Shown here in pieces: positions 61,479 through 64,000 of a DNA stretch of 64,000 nt. Under the pieces are notes generated by a model. That model saw only the letters and a program-made list of their open reading frames with translations, was not told the origin of the DNA and made no database searches. Each line of letters begins with the position of its first letter. Within the stretch, counting starts at the first letter, position 1. Location of the stretch: NCBI GenBank assembly GCA_963736235.1, contig CAVTOR010000024.1, positions 62,001 through 126,000 on the forward strand, read 5' to 3'. This DNA is from CAVORB01 sp963736235. GTDB lineage: Bacteria > Pseudomonadota > Gammaproteobacteria > Chromatiales > Chromatiaceae. The position numbers and the translations under genes were made by a program.

Positions 61479-63320
61479 TTACTCCGCGCGTACGGCGTCC
61501 TGCTCGACGACTAAAGTGGTATCCACCGCGGTGGGGACCAGCTCCTGCTCGCTGCCGTCGGGCCAGACGATGCGCAGGCGGTCGATCTTGTCGGCGGCTC
61601 CCAGGCCGAAGGTCACCGGAAGCTCGACCTGGGACAGGTAGCCCCGGGTGGGCATGACCTCCCGGTAGCGGGTCACGCCCCCGGCCGTGAGCTCCAGGCG
61701 GGCGCCGATGGCGTCGGTGTTGGGCGGCATGCCCTGGAGCACGACCCGCAGCCAGTGATGGCCCGTCTGCTGGTCGTTGCGCAGCAGCGCCGGCCGGCGG
61801 CCGTTCTGGGTGATGAGCACGTCCAGATCGCCGTCGCCGTCGATGTCCGCGTAGGCGATGCCGCGACCCACCAGGGGCTCGGCCATGTCGCCCGCGTCCG
61901 TCACCGGCACGTAGCGCCCACGGCAGGCCTCGCCGCAGTTCCAGAACAGCGACGGCGGCTGGGCGTAGGTCTGGCTCTGCTGCACCTTCTGGATCTCGTG
62001 CTCCAGGTGGCCGTTGGCCAGCAGCAGGTCGAGCCGCCCGTCCAGGTCATAGTCCAGGAACACCACGCCGAAGGTGAGCGGGATGCGGGACGCGGGTCCC
62101 AGTCCCTCCAGCACCGCCTCGTCGACGAAGGGCGCGCGTCCGTCGGTGGTGACGAACAGGGACGCCATCTCGTTGGCGAAGTTGCCGACCGCGATGCCGA
62201 CCTCCTGGTCGTCCCGGAAGCGGGCGGCGTCGACGCCCATGGCGGACGTGGCCTTGCCGTTGCGGTCGTAGGCGATGCCCTCGAAGACGGCGACCTCCTC
62301 GAAGCTGCCGTCGCCCTGGTTGCGGAACAGGAAGTTGCGCACCGTGTCGTTGACGATGACCAGGTCCAGCCAGCCGTCGCGGTCGTAGTCGAAGGGGACG
62401 ACGCCCAGCCCCTTGCCGACCGGGTGGCCGGAGACCGGGTCCGATGACCCGGATGCCGGCGGAGGCGGAGACGTCGGTGAAGCGGCCGTCGCCCTCGTTG
62501 CGGTAGAGATAGCTGTCGGTGCCGACGAAATTGACGGGCGCGCCATAGGCGCGGCCGAGCCCGGTGAGGCGGAAGTCGATCTCCAGGTCGATGTCGCGGG
62601 ACCACTTGACGTAGTTGACCACGAACAGATCCAGGTCCCCGTCCCTGTCGTAGTCGAGGAAGGCGGCGCTGGCGCTCCATGTGTCCCGTCCTCCGGCCGA
62701 CGCCGGCCTCGTCGGTCACGTCGTGGAAGCGTCCCGCCTCGTTGCGGAACAGGTGGTTGGCGTTGAGGCTGCGTCAGGAAGAGGTCGCCCCAGCCGTCGC
62801 CGTCGTAGTCGCCGACGGCGACGCCCATGCCGTAGGTCGTGAGCGCCAGGCCCGCTTCCTCGGTGACGTCCGCGAAGTGCCCCTTGCCGTCGTTGCGGTA
62901 CAGGGCCTGCGTCGGCTGTCCCGCCCCCTGGTCGTGCCCTCCCAGAGACGGGAATTGGCCAGGAACAGGTCCTGATCCCCGTCCCTGTCGTAGTCGAAGA
63001 AGGCGGCGCCGCTGCCGATGGTCTCGGGCATCAGGCGCTCGCCATAGGCGCCGTTGACGTGGACGAAGCCGATGCCGGCAGCCTCGGTGACGTCGGTGAA
63101 CCGCACCGCGGGCGGGGTGTCGCTGGCCGTCGGCTGGTCTCGCCTGGGAGTGTCGATGTCGGCCTCCTTGACCGGCGCCGGTGCTTGGTTCGGCCGGCTC
63201 GTGAAATAGAAGCCGGCTCGCCACCAGCGCCGACAGGCCGATGACGAGCGCCGAGAGGATGAAGGCGCGGCGGATCTTCGCCTCGCCGCGCGTGAGCTCG
63301 CGTGTCTTGCGCTTGTTCAT
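61479..63320 (-). CDS. FG-GAP/VCBS repeat protein with C-terminal ASPIC/UnbV domain, at least five frame breaks
   Basis: The corrected protein has roughly 610 residues. A basic N-terminus with one membrane helix is followed by several FG-GAP/VCBS calcium-type loops across frames (FFDYDRDGDQDLFLANS, VGDYDGDGWGDLFL, PFDYDRDGWLDLVIVND, LDYDLDGRLDLLLANGHL, YADIDGDGDLDVLI), suggesting a beta-propeller. The end (GARLELTAGG, RGYLSQVELPVTFGLG, LRIVWPDGSEQ) matches the ASPIC/UnbV domain. Breaks are near 63190, 62935, 62770, 62690 and 62440. Such proteins are exported and bind partners outside the cytoplasm. It could be a decaying pseudogene, but errors seem more likely since all parts keep domain quality. 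Confidence 0.8.
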   Translation of the reverse strand: MNKRKTRELTRGEAKIRRAFILSALVIGLSALVASRLLFHEPAEPSTGAGQGGRHRHSQARPADGQRHPARGAVHRRHRGCRHRLRPRQRRLWRAPDARDHRQRRRLLRLRQGRGSGPVPGQFPSLGGHDQGAGQPTQALYRNDGKGHFADVTEEAGLALTTYGMGVAVGDYDGDGWGDLFLTQPQRQPPVPQRGGTLPRRDRRGRRRPEDGTHGAPAPPSSTTTGTGTWICSWSTTSSGPATSTWRSTSASPGSAAPMARPSISSAPTAISTATRATAASPTSPPPPASGSSDPVSGHPVGKGLGVVPFDYDRDGWLDLVIVNDTVRNFLFRNQGDGSFEEVAVFEGIAYDRNGKATSAMGVDAARFRDDQEVGIAVGNFANEMASLFVTTDGRAPFVDEAVLEGLGPASRIPLTFGVVFLDYDLDGRLDLLLANGHLEHEIQKVQQSQTYAQPPSLFWNCGEACRGRYVPVTDAGDMAEPLVGRGIAYADIDGDGDLDVLITQNGRRPALLRNDQQTGHHWLRVVLQGMPPNTDAIGARLELTAGGVTRYREVMPTRGYLSQVELPVTFGLGAADKIDRLRIVWPDGSEQELVPTAVDTTLVVEQDAVRAE

Positions 63321-64000
63321 CTGGTTGCGACCCTTCCGTGACTGCGCTCATGGTCAAGGCCGGCCGCCGCGGCCGTCTGTGGCCGCTGGAGGTCGTAGAT
63401 GGCGACGGCCTCCGCGGCGTGGTCTGCTGCCGGGTTTCGGCTGCGGTGCAGGGTGACCGCCCGTTCCACGGCGTTGTCGTCGGTGCGGTATTGCTCGTGC
63501 AGCTCGCGATGCTCGCCGCTTGCTTCGGCTCGCCCAGCTCGCTCAGTACCAGGCTGAGGTTGTGGTGCACCGCATCGTTCTCCGGGTCGATGGTCAGCGC
63601 CTGCTCGAGCCGTTGCCGCGCCCGGTCGAGGAAGGTCAGCCGGGCCGCTCTGCGCTGTCGCCCCGCTCCTGGCGGGCGCGCTCGTAGAGGGTTCGGCCCA
63701 GCTCGTTGAGCATCCGGTAGTCCCGGCTGAAGTCGAAGCCACGCTCCCGGGCCGTCTGGAAGCGGGTCTCGGCCAGGGCCTCCAGGTTGTCGATGGCGGC
63801 ATCCAGGTTGCCCAGCTCCCGGTCTACCAGGGCGGAGTACCAGGCCAGGGTCCAGGGCGGGGCGGGGGGGTCGGCCTCGGCCGCCCGCTGCAGGGCGGCG
63901 GCGGCATCTCCAATCCGCCCTTCCCGGTAGAGCACGCGGGCCAGATTGAGCGGGCCATCCGCACGGCCCAGGGTCTCCACCTGTGCGAATGCCTCCTGGC
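63317..64000 (-). CDS. TPR-repeat protein, C-terminal part, two frame breaks, start outside the window
   Basis: The frame enters from the right edge (…QEAFAQVETLGRADG) and continues through TPR-like pairs: ARVLYREGRIGDAAAALQRA, SALVDRELGNLDAAIDNLEAL, then RARQRLEQALTIDPENDAVHHNLSL (in two parts). Breaks occur near 63650 and 63520. The protein ends RSHGRVATR with a stop overlapping the ATG of the FG-GAP gene (ATGA, 63317-63320). The name and full length cannot be known from here. The coupling suggests a functional unit of TPR, FG-GAP/ASPIC and TPR proteins. Confidence 0.7.

Overview
The window is a GC-rich chromosomal segment from a gammaproteobacterium that oxidises reduced sulfur, probably of the Chromatiales / purple-sulfur or related chemolithoautotrophic type. 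The evidence for this is an aprBA dissimilatory adenylylsulfate reductase pair, a secreted Gly/Trp/Tyr-rich protein that looks like a sulfur globule envelope protein, a norD/cbbO-type gene, [NiFe]-hydrogenase maturation genes, and gene order typical of gammaproteobacteria (atp-glmU-glmS; pilTU ... pyrRBC'-ruvX-algH-tonB-gshB-pilGHIJ-chpA-rsmE). I see no rRNA, tRNA, CRISPR array, insertion sequence or integrase. The species cannot be fixed from the sequence alone.

Layout. 1-6048: F1Fo ATP synthase operon (end of atpB, then E, F, H, A, G, D, C), closed by a hairpin terminator. 6124-9920: an FKBP/SlyD-type prolyl isomerase, then glmU and glmS (UDP-GlcNAc synthesis). 10076-11959: a two-gene phage-like lysis cassette, a 3TM-holin-like protein and an M15 + peptidoglycan-binding + GH19 endolysin. 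12048-13930: small accessory genes. 14105-17751: hupK-hypC-hypD-hypE, followed by an exported double-thioredoxin protein, purK-purE and the twitching ATPases pilT-pilU.

23246-31930 (minus strand): a tightly packed run transcribed gshB-apbE-tonB-algH-ruvX-pyrR-pyrB-pyrC'-pyrK-hisG. PyrC' is a pseudo-dihydroorotase that has lost its metal-binding histidines. After about 0.9 kb without a recognisable gene, 32869-43557 (plus strand) carries an exported rhodanese and the Pil-Chp chemosensory system controlling type IV pili (pilG, H, I, J, chpA, a chpC-like CheW gene). The methylation enzymes PilK and ChpB are not present. rsmE and a thioredoxin/HEAT gene follow on the other strand.

45093-47947: aprBA with a plausible promoter and a strong terminator. 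48068-53260: a YkgJ-type Cys-cluster protein, an RmlC-like cupin, an HpcH/HpaI-type aldolase, a possible glycosyltransferase and a DUF2914 protein. 53331-64000: norD/cbbO, a DUF302 protein, a group-III phosphofructokinase, the sulfur globule protein, a long-chain acyl-CoA synthetase, and a TPR / FG-GAP-ASPIC / TPR set.

Quality warning. Many genes in 1-11.9 kb and 53.3-64 kb are broken by single-base frame breaks (about 19 counted, several at short homopolymers). I see none in the 41 kb between. Most of the broken genes are essential (atpE, atpF, atpH, atpA, glmU, glmS), so I treat the breaks as probable sequencing or assembly errors and annotate across them.
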